Source: Parachlamydiales bacterium
GTDB lineage: Bacteria > Chlamydiota > Chlamydiia > Chlamydiales > Rhabdochlamydiaceae
Assembly (NCBI GenBank): GCA_027459675.1
Contig: DAIDHO010000010.1
Location: 1 to 43,910 of the forward strand
Reading direction: 5' to 3'
DNA: 43,910 bases
In this document: positions 17,862 through 29,860 of the stretch, piece by piece
Layout: each line of letters opens with the position of its first letter
Numbering within the stretch: position 1 is the stretch's first letter
Made by a program: the position numbers and the translations under genes
The notes under the pieces: model-generated
Told to the model about the DNA's origin: nothing
What the model saw: only the letters and a program-made list of their open reading frames with translations
The model's database searches: none

Positions 17862-19691
17862 CTAGGATTTCTTCTCAGCTCTTTTGCGTTCATTTTCTTT
17901 TAAAAGTCTTTTTCGAAGTCGGATCGATTTAGGCGTTACTTCCACCACTTCATCTTCGTTGATAAAGTCGATGGCTGTCTCCAAAGTAAATTTACGAGGA
18001 GGGGTAAGGATGATATTCTCATCACTGCCTGCAGCCCGGATGTTGGTAAGTTGTTTTTCTTTCGTAATATTAACAACCATATCGTTATCGCGGCTGTTTT
18101 CTCCAATGATCATTCCTTCATATACTTCTTCTCCGGGACTTACAAAAAGAGATCCCCTTTCTTGGAGAGTAAATGAAGCATAGGCGGTTGCTTTTCCTTG
18201 ATTTCCAGAGATCAAAACTCCTTTTTGACGCCCTACTATCTCACCCTTCCAGGGGCCATATTTTTCAAACACAGATGTTAAAATACCAAGGCCTCGGGTA
18301 ATGGTTAAAAACTCCCCTCGATACCCCATGAGACCTCTAGTAGGAATTAAAAATTGAAGAGTTGTAATGTTATGTTCACTAGTTTCTAGAAAACGCATTT
18401 CACCTCGTCTTCTCGACAGTTCCTCAATGACAGAGCCGGAATATTCTTGCGGAATTTCGATATGCACATTTTCCATGGGCTCCCATCGAACCCCCTCTAT
18501 TTCTTTCAAGATCACACGCGGTTTAGAAATTACAAATTCATACCCTTCACGGCGCATAGCTTCTAATAGAACAGCCAGATGAAGCTCTCCTCTTCCACTG
18601 ATTTCAATTGCTTCTTCACGATTTGTTTCAATTTTTAGAGATATATTAGACCGTTTTTCTTGGAGCAGTCGATCGCGAATTTTGTTCATCGTGACGTTTT
18701 TTCCCTCACGCCCGACAAAAGGGCCATTATTAACCATCAGTTCAATGGTGAGTGTCGGTTCTGCAAGATGAATCGGAGGCAGTTGTATGATGTGGGTGGG
18801 AGAGCATAAGGTGTCACCGATGGTGATATCAGGTATGCCAGCTACGCTGACAATATCTCCGACGCCTGCTTCATCCATTTCTATTTTTTTAAGCCCTAAA
18901 TACCCTTCGATACGCACCACTTTATGCTGCGAGGGATGGCCTTCTTTATCTACACGGGCGACCATATCCCCTTTTTTAATTTTTCCTTCTAAAATGCGCC
19001 CGCACGCTTGTCGGCCCACATAATCATCGTAGGTGAGCGTCGTTGACTGCATCAAAAAAGGGAGATCCAAACTTCCGGGAGGGGGAGGAACAAATTGGAT
19101 AACTAGCTCAAAAAGAGGTTTCAGATCCACTTGAGGATCGCCTAGATTTTTCATCGCAAAACCTTGAAGGCCGGAGGCATAAATGATCGGAAAATCGAGT
19201 TGAGCATCCGTCGCCCCTAGTTCCACAAAAAGATCAAAGGTGAGATTAAGGGCCCGATCAGGATTGGCATGAGGTCGATCAATTTTATTCAGCACCACAA
19301 TAGGACGTAGACCCATTTTGAGAGCTTGGGAAAGCACAAAACGGGTCTGGGGCATAGGACCTTCTTGGGCATCTACAATCAAGAGGACTGAGTTAACCAA
19401 ACCCAGAACCCTTTCCACTTCACCTGAAAAATCGGCGTGTCCCGGCGTATCTATAATATTAATTTTAAAATCTTCATAGAAAACACTTGTATGTTTTGCA
19501 AAAATGGTAATCCCCCGCTCTTGTTCTTGGTCATAACTGTCCATCACCCTCTCAGGAACTTTCTCATTGTCTCTAAAGACATTCGATTGTTTCAAGAGCT
19601 GGTCAAGAAGGGTGGTTTTGCCATGATCAATGTGAGCAATGATGGCAATATTTCTAATCTTTTGCGGAGAAAAATAGTGTTGTGCTGTCAT
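17862..19691 (-). CDS. typA: ribosome-associated GTPase TypA/BipA
   Basis: Translational GTPase that associates with 70S ribosomes and supports growth under stress and in the cold, and 50S assembly. G1 is AHIDHGKTT (19-27), G3 DTPGHADF (81-88) and G4 NKID (135-138), followed by the EF-G-like domains and the BipA-specific C-terminal domain with [18 protein letters not shown] and [18 protein letters not shown]. 609 residues, normal length. The upstream region is divergent from mgtE; no clear ribosome-binding site precedes the ATG. Confidence 0.97.
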   Translation of the reverse strand: MTAQHYFSPQKIRNIAIIAHIDHGKTTLLDQLLKQSNVFRDNEKVPERVMDSYDQEQERGITIFAKHTSVFYEDFKINIIDTPGHADFSGEVERVLGLVNSVLLIVDAQEGPMPQTRFVLSQALKMGLRPIVVLNKIDRPHANPDRALNLTFDLFVELGATDAQLDFPIIYASGLQGFAMKNLGDPQVDLKPLFELVIQFVPPPPGSLDLPFLMQSTTLTYDDYVGRQACGRILEGKIKKGDMVARVDKEGHPSQHKVVRIEGYLGLKKIEMDEAGVGDIVSVAGIPDITIGDTLCSPTHIIQLPPIHLAEPTLTIELMVNNGPFVGREGKNVTMNKIRDRLLQEKRSNISLKIETNREEAIEISGRGELHLAVLLEAMRREGYEFVISKPRVILKEIEGVRWEPMENVHIEIPQEYSGSVIEELSRRRGEMRFLETSEHNITTLQFLIPTRGLMGYRGEFLTITRGLGILTSVFEKYGPWKGEIVGRQKGVLISGNQGKATAYASFTLQERGSLFVSPGEEVYEGMIIGENSRDNDMVVNITKEKQLTNIRAAGSDENIILTPPRKFTLETAIDFINEDEVVEVTPKSIRLRKRLLKENERKRAEKKS

Positions 19692-19860
19692 ATGTTAGTA
19701 TTTTTTGTTTAGAGCCTGTGGACCGATTTAGTTTCTGTCAATTTTGGGATTCTTTTGAGGCTACTTTCGACTCGAAATAATCAAAACTACAATAAAAACC
19801 CACCGGACTCTTAGGAAAGAGAATTTAGCAGAAGACGCACAAAAATGAAACTTTATTCAG

Positions 19861-19953
19861 CTTCCAGGCTTACAAGTTAAAGAGTCAGGATAAAAAATGT
19901 TCAGGTGAAACTCAATTCGCTACCCGTTTCTAAGTTTAACTCTTGCCTGGAAG
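19861..19953 (+). promoter_or_regulatory. candidate structured leader of mgtE with alternative pairings
   Basis: CTTCCAGGC (19861-19869) pairs perfectly with GCCTGGAAG (19945-19953). Inside, AGTTAAA (19875-19881) can pair with TTTAACT (19935-19941), or AAGAGT (19880-19885) with ACTCTT (19939-19944); these two choices share bases and exclude each other. GAGT (19882-19885) can also pair with ACTC (19910-19913). Whether the region is transcribed is unknown. Confidence 0.4.
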
Positions 19954-19985
19954 AAAAACCTTTTAAGTTATAAATTCTATTAATT

Positions 19986-20003
19986 AAACGTTAATTAACG
20001 TTT
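19986..20003. promoter_or_regulatory. 18-bp perfect palindrome before the mgtE ribosome-binding site
   Basis: AAACGTTAATTAACGTTT is a perfect palindrome ending one base before the GAGG ribosome-binding site of mgtE. It could be an operator for a dimeric regulator or, in RNA, a 7-bp hairpin with an AATT loop next to the site of ribosome loading. Confidence 0.45.
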
Positions 20004-20017
20004 TGAGGCAAAATAAA

Positions 20018-21472
20018 ATGAATAGGGAAAATTTTAATTCTGATCTTTCTTCACCCTCTTCTTCCCTGCATTCCAAAACCAACCTACTTGATGAGATTTT
20101 AAAGGAAAAGCTAGATAATGCGTATCAAAAGGATACTTCTAAAGTTGCGCTGAATGATATTGTCAAAATTGCTGGTGAACACTCTCCTATTGACTTGGCT
20201 TATGCCGCCTCACGTCTGCCCCCTAGCCTTCGACCTGTTTTGTATGAAAATTTAGCTGATGTTGGAGGAAAAGTCTCATTTATGATCAATGCGGACATGG
20301 GTACACGTGCAGCTGTTTTTCGACATATTTCCGATCAAGAAGCCCAAGCCTTGATTGAACAAATGCCTCCCGATGAGGCTGTCTTCGTGATGGAGGTTTT
20401 GCCCGAGAAAAGATTCCGTCGAATCATGGATATGATCGAACCTCAAAAAGCCTCTCGTATCCGTGAAATTAAAAAACATGAGCGGAATACAGCAGGTCGC
20501 TTGATGACCAATGAATTCTTTGCCTTTTCTATGGATGCTACTATTGGACAAGCCGCTGCTGTTATTCGGGACCATCCAGGAATTGAACTCAGTAGGCAGG
20601 TCTTTGTTTTAAACAAGAAAGGTGAGTTGCAAGGCTGCGTTCCTGAGCGCACTCTCATTGTGAATCCGCCCCATTTACCTCTGCGACAAGTCATGAAACC
20701 CGTGCTTCATAAAATCCACGCCGATGCCTCGCGTGAAGAAGTCGTCGATTTCGTCGAGCGTTATAAGCTCCCCGCACTGCCAGTAGTCGATTCAGAAGAT
20801 CAATTATTGGGTGTTGTGACCTATGAAGATGTCATGGAGGCTATGGAAGATATTGCCGATGAAACAATTGCTCAAATGGCGGGTACAGGAGAAAAAGTGC
20901 GAGAATACGAGCCGACTTGGAAAAGGCTTTTTGCAAGGGTTCCTTGGCTTATTGTGACCCTCTGTGCGGGACTTTTAAATGTTGGCGTTATGTCTTCCAT
21001 CCAAGGTTATGAGGGAGGAATTTTAACATTTGTGCTTTTCTTTGTCCCTCTTATTACAGGCCTTTCTGGCAACATTGGAATTCAATGCAGTACTGTTCTG
21101 GTGCGTAGTATGGCAACGGGAGGACTCTCTTCGGGATTCAAGTTGGAAGCGATTTTCAAGGAAATTATCATAGGAGTCTCTGCAGGAATGATATTTGGCA
21201 TTTTTGCGGGTCTTCTAGTATGGGGGCTTGATCTGATTGGGTTGGCAGGCATCGAAATTGCGCCAGCCCATGTAGGCCTCATTGTTGGAATCGGGCTGTG
21301 GGGAGCTTGTTTTGCAAGTACTTTGCTAGGAGTTTTTTCTCCTCTATTTTTTGTCCGGATTGGAGTAGATCCTGCAATTGCTTCCGGCCCTATTGTCACA
21401 GCCATTAATGATTTTCTTTCAATGTCGATCTATTTTTTAATTGCGTTAGGCCTCAACGCCTTACTCATCTAA
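20018..21472 (+). CDS. mgtE: magnesium transporter MgtE
   Basis: Mg2+ channel of the MgtE family. Layout: N-terminal helical MgtE_N domain (about 60-155), paired CBS domains (about 160-280, including MKPVLHKIHADA and LPALPVVDSEDQLLGVV), plug helix, then five membrane helices (about 305-484) with GLSGNIGIQCSTVLVRSMATG, in the signature pore region. In characterised homologues the cytoplasmic domains sense Mg2+ and close the channel. The start is taken as the ATG at 20018, ten bases after GAGG; a TTG at 20003 is also in frame. About 484 residues, a little longer than typical because of an N-terminal extension. Confidence 0.94.
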   Translation: MNRENFNSDLSSPSSSLHSKTNLLDEILKEKLDNAYQKDTSKVALNDIVKIAGEHSPIDLAYAASRLPPSLRPVLYENLADVGGKVSFMINADMGTRAAVFRHISDQEAQALIEQMPPDEAVFVMEVLPEKRFRRIMDMIEPQKASRIREIKKHERNTAGRLMTNEFFAFSMDATIGQAAAVIRDHPGIELSRQVFVLNKKGELQGCVPERTLIVNPPHLPLRQVMKPVLHKIHADASREEVVDFVERYKLPALPVVDSEDQLLGVVTYEDVMEAMEDIADETIAQMAGTGEKVREYEPTWKRLFARVPWLIVTLCAGLLNVGVMSSIQGYEGGILTFVLFFVPLITGLSGNIGIQCSTVLVRSMATGGLSSGFKLEAIFKEIIIGVSAGMIFGIFAGLLVWGLDLIGLAGIEIAPAHVGLIVGIGLWGACFASTLLGVFSPLFFVRIGVDPAIASGPIVTAINDFLSMSIYFLIALGLNALLI

Positions 21473-21573
21473 AGTGGGACTTTGAAAGAAATCTATTCTC
21501 TCCCCGATCTCCTCCTTCATCAATTTAAGTTTAAACAAATATAGCTTTCTGCTCCCTTATTTTTCACTTTTGG

Positions 21574-21601
21574 TTTAGGTTCGGATAGGATATGCTAAAA
21601 T
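21574..21601 (+). promoter_or_regulatory. probable promoter of the dciA-gyrB-gyrA-tmk-holB operon
   Basis: TTTAGG (21574-21579), a 16-base spacer and TAAAAT (21596-21601) preceded by TG at the extended -10 position. The predicted start would leave a leader of about 15 bases before the ATG at 21623. A weak -35 limits confidence. Confidence 0.4.
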
Positions 21602-21622
21602 AAAGGTAATTCATTCGTTTTT

Positions 21623-24437
<2,815 letters not shown>

Positions 24438-24446
24438 GGGAAAATT

Positions 24447-26909
24447 ATGGATTACCCAAAAGACCAGATGATTGTTCCACGCAACGTTGAAGAGGAAGTC
24501 AAGGAAAGCTATCTTCGCTACTCTATGTCTGTGATCATCTCACGGGCTCTTCCTGATGTCCGCGATGGATTAAAGCCTTCACAACGCCGTATTTTGTTTG
24601 CGATGAGACAACTCAACTTAACTCCTGGTGCTAAACATCGTAAGTGCGCCAAGATTTGCGGTGATACGTCTGGAGATTACCATCCTCACGGTGAAACAGT
24701 GATTTATCCCACCCTTGTGCGTATGGCGCAAGGCTGGCTGATGCGCTATAGCCTTGTCGATGGACAAGGTAACTTTGGATCCATCGATGGAGACCCCCCC
24801 GCTGCAATGCGTTATACAGAAGCGCGTCTTACCCACTCAGCCATTGCTCTCATGGAAGACCTGGAGAAAGATACGGTCGATTTCCTTTCTAACTATGACG
24901 AGACTAAAGTAGAGCCTACTGTCTTTCCTTCCAAGTTTCCCAATCTCCTAGCGAATGGATCCTCTGGGATTGCTGTAGGGATGGCAACCAATATTCCTCC
25001 TCACAATATCGAAGAGGTGATTACAGCGACCATCCGTGTCATTGAAAATCCGGCTATTTCGATTGATGAAATTATGGAAGTGATGCCTGCTCCTGATTTT
25101 CCCACAGGAGGTGTTATTTGCGGCTACCGCGGCATTAAAGAAGCATACCACACAGGTCGTGGAAAAATCATTCTTCGGGGTGTGATGCACGTCGAAGATC
25201 AAGAGGGAGGCGATCGACAAAGAATTGTAATCGATGAGCTCCCTTATAATGTCAATAAATCACTTTTGATCCAGCGCATTGCAGAACTTGTCAATGATAA
25301 GACGATGAGTGGCATTTCAGATTTACGCGATGAATCTGACAAAGAAGGGATGCGTATTGTTTTAGAGCTTAAAAGGAACGAAATCCCCGACGTTACGGTC
25401 AATCAGCTCTATAAATTCACTGATATGCAGGTGACTTTTGGCTGTAATATGCTGGCACTTGACAAAGGAATGCCTCGCACGATGACGGTCAAACAAATGA
25501 TCACATCATGGATTGAGCACCGCATCGATGTTATTCGCAGGAGAACCCGTTTTGAGCTCAATAAAGCAGAAGCGCGTGCCCATATTTTAGAAGGGTATTT
25601 AAAAGCACTCGATCATCTCGATGCTGTTGTTAAACTCATCCGTGAAAGTGACAATCGAGACACTGCAAAGTCGCAGCTCATGGAAAAATATGCTCTTTCA
25701 GAAAGACAAGCGCATGCTGTCTTAGATCTGAGACTTTATCAGCTCACAGGACTTGAGCGGGGAAAAATTGAAGACGAATATAAACAATTGCAAGAAAAAA
25801 TAGCCTACTATAGATCTGTCCTTGCTAGTGAAACCTTGGTGCGCGGCATCATCAAAGACGAACTTGAAGAGCTCCGCAAACATCATAAAGGAGAGCGCCG
25901 TACCAAAATTATCGCGGCCGAAGGGGAGTTCCAAATGGAAGATCTCATCCCTGATGAACCGGTGATCATTACTATCTCCGAAGATGATTACATCAAACGT
26001 ATGCCAGTCGATACGTTCCGAGAGCAACGTCGCGGGGGTCAAGGAGTGGCAGGTCTTGAGATGAGGAAAGAGGGAGACTCTCTCAAAGACATCTATGTCG
26101 CTTCGACTCATGATACACTCATGATTTTCACCAGTTTTGGACGTTGTTATTGGCTTAAGGTTTGGCAGATTCCCGAAAGTGGACGCCGAACCAAAGGCAA
26201 GCCACTGATCAATCTTCTGGAAGACATTGGACAGGGAGAGAAGATCGCAACTATCCTTCGCGTTCGTAACTTTGAAGACCAAGCCTCGATTTTCTTGGCA
26301 ACTCGTAGAGGGGTCGTCAAAAAAACGATGCTCTCTGAATTTAGTTCTCAAAGGCGCAAAGGCGTTTATGCAATTAACATCGATGAAGGAGATGAAGTGA
26401 TTGCGGCTCGTCTGGCACATCCAGGCAAGCAGGTGATGCTCTTTACTCGGAATGGAATGGCAGTTCGATTTGATGAAAATCTCATCCGAGCCATTGGCCG
26501 TGTAGCTCGCGGAGTGCGGGGCGTGACCCTCAAGAATGAAACAGACAGGGTTATTGCTTGTGAAATCGTCAAACCAGACGAATCGGTTCTGATTGTTTGT
26601 GAAAATGGCTTTGGGAAACGATCAAAAGTAGAAGATTTTAGACAAACGAACAGGGGAGGGGTCGGCGTACGCTCTATTATTACAAGCGAGCGTAACGGCT
26701 CTGTCGTCGGAGCCATCTCCGTGAAAGATACCGATAGCGTTGTCCTCATGTCTAACTTAGGACAGACTCTGCGCATGCCAATGCGAGATGTCCGCGTGAT
26801 GGGTAGATCAACGCAAGGGGTTCGATTGGTCAATCTTCCCCCTGAAGATAAAGTAGTAGCCGTTCAAAAAATTGAGGAGATCGCAGGGGCCAAACAAGAG
26901 GTAACGTGA
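24447..26909 (+). CDS. gyrA: DNA gyrase subunit A
   Basis: DNA breakage-reunion subunit. The catalytic tyrosine is Y123 in [10 protein letters not shown]. The winged-helix region, the coiled-coil gate (about 360-490) and the six-blade C-terminal domain with the GyrA box QRRGGQG (about 527-533) are all present. 820 residues, typical. The quinolone-resistance region reads [10 protein letters not shown] where E. coli has HPHGDSAVYD: Thr replaces Ser83 and Pro replaces Asp87. GGGAAAATT precedes the ATG. tmk follows after three bases. Confidence 0.97.
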   Translation: MDYPKDQMIVPRNVEEEVKESYLRYSMSVIISRALPDVRDGLKPSQRRILFAMRQLNLTPGAKHRKCAKICGDTSGDYHPHGETVIYPTLVRMAQGWLMRYSLVDGQGNFGSIDGDPPAAMRYTEARLTHSAIALMEDLEKDTVDFLSNYDETKVEPTVFPSKFPNLLANGSSGIAVGMATNIPPHNIEEVITATIRVIENPAISIDEIMEVMPAPDFPTGGVICGYRGIKEAYHTGRGKIILRGVMHVEDQEGGDRQRIVIDELPYNVNKSLLIQRIAELVNDKTMSGISDLRDESDKEGMRIVLELKRNEIPDVTVNQLYKFTDMQVTFGCNMLALDKGMPRTMTVKQMITSWIEHRIDVIRRRTRFELNKAEARAHILEGYLKALDHLDAVVKLIRESDNRDTAKSQLMEKYALSERQAHAVLDLRLYQLTGLERGKIEDEYKQLQEKIAYYRSVLASETLVRGIIKDELEELRKHHKGERRTKIIAAEGEFQMEDLIPDEPVIITISEDDYIKRMPVDTFREQRRGGQGVAGLEMRKEGDSLKDIYVASTHDTLMIFTSFGRCYWLKVWQIPESGRRTKGKPLINLLEDIGQGEKIATILRVRNFEDQASIFLATRRGVVKKTMLSEFSSQRRKGVYAINIDEGDEVIAARLAHPGKQVMLFTRNGMAVRFDENLIRAIGRVARGVRGVTLKNETDRVIACEIVKPDESVLIVCENGFGKRSKVEDFRQTNRGGVGVRSIITSERNGSVVGAISVKDTDSVVLMSNLGQTLRMPMRDVRVMGRSTQGVRLVNLPPEDKVVAVQKIEEIAGAKQEVT

Positions 26910-26912
26910 TTT

Positions 26913-27515
26913 GTGTTCATTTCATTTGAAGGGGGTGAGGGAGCTGGCAAAAGCACCCTCATTCAAAAAATCTATCAACATCTTATACGAGAAGGGAAGC
27001 CCGTTCTTTTAACGCGAGCTCCTGGCGGAACGATGACAGGGGATTTAATACGCCATCTTTTGCTCCATCAAGATGAAAACGAGATTTCCTATCGGACGGA
27101 ACTTTTTTTATTTCTTGCAGACCGCTCTCAGCATGTCCAAGAGGTGATTTTACCAGCCTTAGAAAAAGAAAAGATTATTCTTTGCGATAGATTCAATGAC
27201 TCCACCGTTGCCTATCAAGGAGGTGCCCGCGGCTTTGAACCTCAATGGGTTCGAAAATTGTGTCACTTTGCAACCCAAGATTTAGAACCTGATGTGACCC
27301 TCTATCTCGATATTGATCCCATCGAAGGCTTAAAACGGGTCAAAAGATCTAAAGATCGGATTGAGAAAGAAAGTACTGTTTTTCATCAAAAAATCCGGGA
27401 AACCTATCTCTCTATTGCGGAAAAAGAACCAAAACGGTTTCATGTTCTAGATGGATCCCAAAATCCCGACGATGTTTTCCAGCATGCTTTGCGACTTCTC
27501 GCACCTTATTGGTAA
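26913..27515 (+). CDS. tmk: thymidylate kinase
   Basis: Phosphorylates dTMP to dTDP. P-loop FEGGEGAGKST (5-15), the DRFNDSTVAYQGGARG nucleotide-binding motif and the LID region KRSKDRIEKE are clear. The start is a GTG with GAGGTAA upstream in the gyrA end. 200 residues, normal length. One oddity: the usual TREPGGT motif reads TRAPGGT, losing the conserved Glu. It overlaps the holB reading frame, so the two are probably coupled. Confidence 0.95.
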   Translation: MFISFEGGEGAGKSTLIQKIYQHLIREGKPVLLTRAPGGTMTGDLIRHLLLHQDENEISYRTELFLFLADRSQHVQEVILPALEKEKIILCDRFNDSTVAYQGGARGFEPQWVRKLCHFATQDLEPDVTLYLDIDPIEGLKRVKRSKDRIEKESTVFHQKIRETYLSIAEKEPKRFHVLDGSQNPDDVFQHALRLLAPYW

Positions 27516-28329
27516 CCCCCAAGCCAAAGAGATTCTCTCTAGGCTCCTTGCAAATCAAGCCGTTCCACAGGTTCTTCTTTTCCACGGCTGTCAAGGCGTG
27601 GGAAAAGGACTTTTTGCTCTGCAGCTTGCAAGCGCCCTTCTCAAAAGTGCTAAAGTACCACATCCCGACCTTCATATCCTGCACCCTGACCCTAGCACGG
27701 GCCAGCATCCCATCGCTACCATACGAGCCCTCATCCAGGAGACATCGCTCCCCCCTTTTGAGGCCCCTTGCAAAGTGTTTATCATCCATGATGTTGAAAA
27801 AATGCTTCCGACCTCTAGTAATGCTCTTCTAAAGACCCTCGAAGAGCCCCCCGCTGATACGCAATTTATTCTTCTGACGTCTGCGCCTTCTTTTCTCCTT
27901 CCGACTATTGTCTCTAGGTGTTCCAAGGTCCCTTTTTATCCTGTCTCTGATGAAGAACTCACCTGTTTTCTCTTAGAAAAATATTCTGTCAAAGATGCTA
28001 AAAAAATTGCCCTTCTGTCCGAAGGGTCGGTCTCCGAAGCCCTTGCTCGATTAAAAGGGGCTGAGCCTCTTCTTCCCTTGGAGACCCTGTTTGGATGCAC
28101 CTCTTACACAGAGCTTTACCGCTTGCTGCACCCCCTTTCAGATGATTATTCGACCTCTGAAACGGATCGCTTTTTTGAAGAGATGCTCTACTGGATCCGC
28201 GAGCGCGAGCCCCTTCGCCTAGAAGAGGCTCTTCCTCTCATCTCCGAAGGACGCAAGGCGCTTTTTCACCACTTAAAGTTTAAAAATTTTCTTGAGTATT
28301 TTTTTATTCGATACAAGTTAAAGAAATAA
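27484..28329 (+). CDS. holB: DNA polymerase III delta-prime subunit (HolB-like)
   Basis: Clamp-loader ATPase-fold subunit. It carries FHGCQGVGKGLFALQLASALL (P-loop region), IIHDVEKML, SNALLKTLEEPP and IVSRCSKVPFYP, the SRC motif typical of clamp-loader subunits. The zinc-binding cysteines of DnaX/HolB are not seen. Three in-frame ATGs (27451, 27472, 27484) overlap tmk; none has a strong ribosome-binding site, and I chose 27484 because homology to LIGNPQAKEIL-type N-termini begins there. About 281 residues, somewhat short. DnaX-like naming is an alternative. Confidence 0.85.
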   Translation: MLCDFSHLIGNPQAKEILSRLLANQAVPQVLLFHGCQGVGKGLFALQLASALLKSAKVPHPDLHILHPDPSTGQHPIATIRALIQETSLPPFEAPCKVFIIHDVEKMLPTSSNALLKTLEEPPADTQFILLTSAPSFLLPTIVSRCSKVPFYPVSDEELTCFLLEKYSVKDAKKIALLSEGSVSEALARLKGAEPLLPLETLFGCTSYTELYRLLHPLSDDYSTSETDRFFEEMLYWIREREPLRLEEALPLISEGRKALFHHLKFKNFLEYFFIRYKLKK

Positions 28330-28357
28330 TTTTATGTAATTATTTGTATGATTTTGG

Positions 28358-28363
28358 TATAGT
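28358..28363 (+). promoter_or_regulatory. -10-like box before the OTU gene
   Basis: TATAGT ends eight bases before the ATG at 28372, which has no ribosome-binding site. No good -35 box is found at 16-18 bases upstream, so this is only suggestive of a near-leaderless message. Confidence 0.25.
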
Positions 28364-28371
28364 TATATAAC

Positions 28372-29811
28372 ATGAAAATTGCTCCCTTTAATCTCATAGG
28401 TTTTCAATCTATTACGGATGCTCTTCAGGGGTCAGCTCAGTGGCTTTCAAGGGAAATAACCCACCTTACCTCTTCTTTCCAATGGAGCACTCCAGCAAGC
28501 AAAGGAGATGTTCGATTTCAAGAACTTTTAGATAAAGTAGCCCGTGTGATTCTTTGGGTTACTCTCCCCTGTGTACTCTTTCACATCACGGGCTGGTTTC
28601 TGTCAATTAAAATGGCAATGCAAGAATTTGATCAAGCGGTGCAAGCGCTTAAAAAGGACTACGAGGAGATTAACAAAAAATGCTTTAATCCCCAGGGGGA
28701 GGTGTGTCATCCAACCAATTCGGCTACCTTACATACATCAGAAGACTCCTTAAAATCGAATGGAGACGATTTTCAAAAGCGTATCGATGCTCTCAAATGG
28801 CCAGCAAGAATTTTGAAATTTTTAGGCCAAAAAAGGAACTCTGTCAATGATTTCCAAAAAATAGCTGAAGAGGTTACGAATCGAATAAGAAATTTTCATG
28901 AAGGGGTGGAATCACTTGATGGAACCTATAAGAGTATGTTCTATGAGATATCTTGCTCAGGAAGATTCCTAAGAATAAATGGTCAAGGGGATTTTAAATC
29001 GTCTATCAATAATCTCCAGAAGGAAGCAATATTTTTGAAAGCGTTAGGTCAAGAAAGCGCATCTTTCCAATGCCTTCAAAATATAGTTCAATCTTTTTCG
29101 GTGATTGAATCTGCATGCATGCCTGAAAAAACTTATTCCATTCTTTCCAAGGACTTGACCTCCTTTCTTCAATTGAACGATAACAGTACCATTCTTTCTT
29201 TAGATCAAGGGGATTGCTTTTATGATACAGCATGTAAAACGTTACACCTCTATGGATATTATAAGAGTAAGGAATCGGAAAATAAGCCGGGGGAGTTAGA
29301 ATATGAACCATTCACTCATGAAACATTGCGCCCCAAAGTTATCGAATGGTGTCGTACAAACCTTTACACAGATCAGTACTTGTGTGGTCTAATTGAAGCG
29401 GCAATTGACATTACTATTGAGGATATGAATAAAAAAATTAATGATGAAAAATTGACAATCGAATTACTTGGTAAAGAAAAAACCGAGAGAATACAAAAAG
29501 AAATTGATGGTCTTAACCAGATTATTCAATACCTAAAAGGAACTAACAAGTTATCTAAATATTTAGACCTTGCAGAGAAACCCCATTTTTGGGCAAGCTT
29601 TCCCGAAGTGTACGCGTTTTCCAAGATATTTAACGTACATGTTATCATTAGAAGACTTGAAAACGACATAGAAGTTTCGCAAGACAAGTGGGAACATTAT
29701 AATAGCGAGGGAACAGGGACGGATAGCCCTATCCATATTTGGTATAATCAAAATCATTTCTATTTCAAGGTTGAGAAAGCTCCAACTGTAACCCCACCAT
29801 CTTTTCCTTAG
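28372..29811 (+). CDS. OTU-like cysteine protease, candidate secreted deubiquitinase
   Basis: 479-residue protein with a C-terminal OTU-type fold. LDQGDCFYDTA holds the predicted nucleophile Cys282 with an Asp just before it (D281 or D278). The middle block FWASFPEVYAFSKIFNVHVI matches the OTU segment that precedes the last strands, and IHIWYNQNHFYFK holds the predicted catalytic His462. OTU enzymes cleave ubiquitin chains, and chlamydiae have no ubiquitin, so a host target is likely. The N-terminus has a hydrophobic stretch (about 56-80), followed by helical regions up to about 250. The gene is AT-richer than its neighbours and sits as an extra gene between holB and nadK. The family call is inferred from motifs; secretion is inference. 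Confidence 0.72.
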   Translation: MKIAPFNLIGFQSITDALQGSAQWLSREITHLTSSFQWSTPASKGDVRFQELLDKVARVILWVTLPCVLFHITGWFLSIKMAMQEFDQAVQALKKDYEEINKKCFNPQGEVCHPTNSATLHTSEDSLKSNGDDFQKRIDALKWPARILKFLGQKRNSVNDFQKIAEEVTNRIRNFHEGVESLDGTYKSMFYEISCSGRFLRINGQGDFKSSINNLQKEAIFLKALGQESASFQCLQNIVQSFSVIESACMPEKTYSILSKDLTSFLQLNDNSTILSLDQGDCFYDTACKTLHLYGYYKSKESENKPGELEYEPFTHETLRPKVIEWCRTNLYTDQYLCGLIEAAIDITIEDMNKKINDEKLTIELLGKEKTERIQKEIDGLNQIIQYLKGTNKLSKYLDLAEKPHFWASFPEVYAFSKIFNVHVIIRRLENDIEVSQDKWEHYNSEGTGTDSPIHIWYNQNHFYFKVEKAPTVTPPSFP

Positions 29812-29860
29812 AAGTTTCTCATAGCAGACTTCTTGTTTAAGCTAAAGGTCTAACGTAATT
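29810..29860 (+). terminator. hairpin and 3'-end repeat after the OTU gene
   Basis: AGAAGT (29810-29815) pairs with ACTTCT (29828-29833), starting in the stop codon. The segment from 29828 on resembles the sequences after menE and dnaA (CTTGTTTAAGCTAAAGG against CTTGCTTCAGCTAAAG). No long T-run follows; terminator function is tentative. Confidence 0.4.

Larger units (their letters stand above)
19692..20017. other. typA-mgtE divergent intergenic region
   Basis: This 326-base gap holds no convincing gene. It is AT-rich in its right half and contains a long-range inverted repeat (19861-19953) and an 18-base palindrome (19986-20003), both listed separately. TTGACA occurs on the minus strand upstream of typA, but no matching -10 box is found at proper spacing. 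The M-box magnesium riboswitch consensus is not recognisable. Confidence 0.6.

Noticed and set aside
19692-20017. M-box (ykoK) magnesium riboswitch upstream of mgtE
   Set aside because: The conserved M-box sequence blocks are not found; the structured leader is reported only as a separate candidate.
25722-26420. Long open frame opposite gyrA (232 codons)
   Set aside because: It lies wholly antisense to well-conserved gyrA, has no recognisable motif and no ribosome-binding site; it is a by-product of gyrA codon use.
26366-26833. 155-codon frame opposite the gyrA C-terminal domain
   Set aside because: Antisense of the GyrA propeller; Arg/Thr/Pro-rich composition typical of shadow frames.
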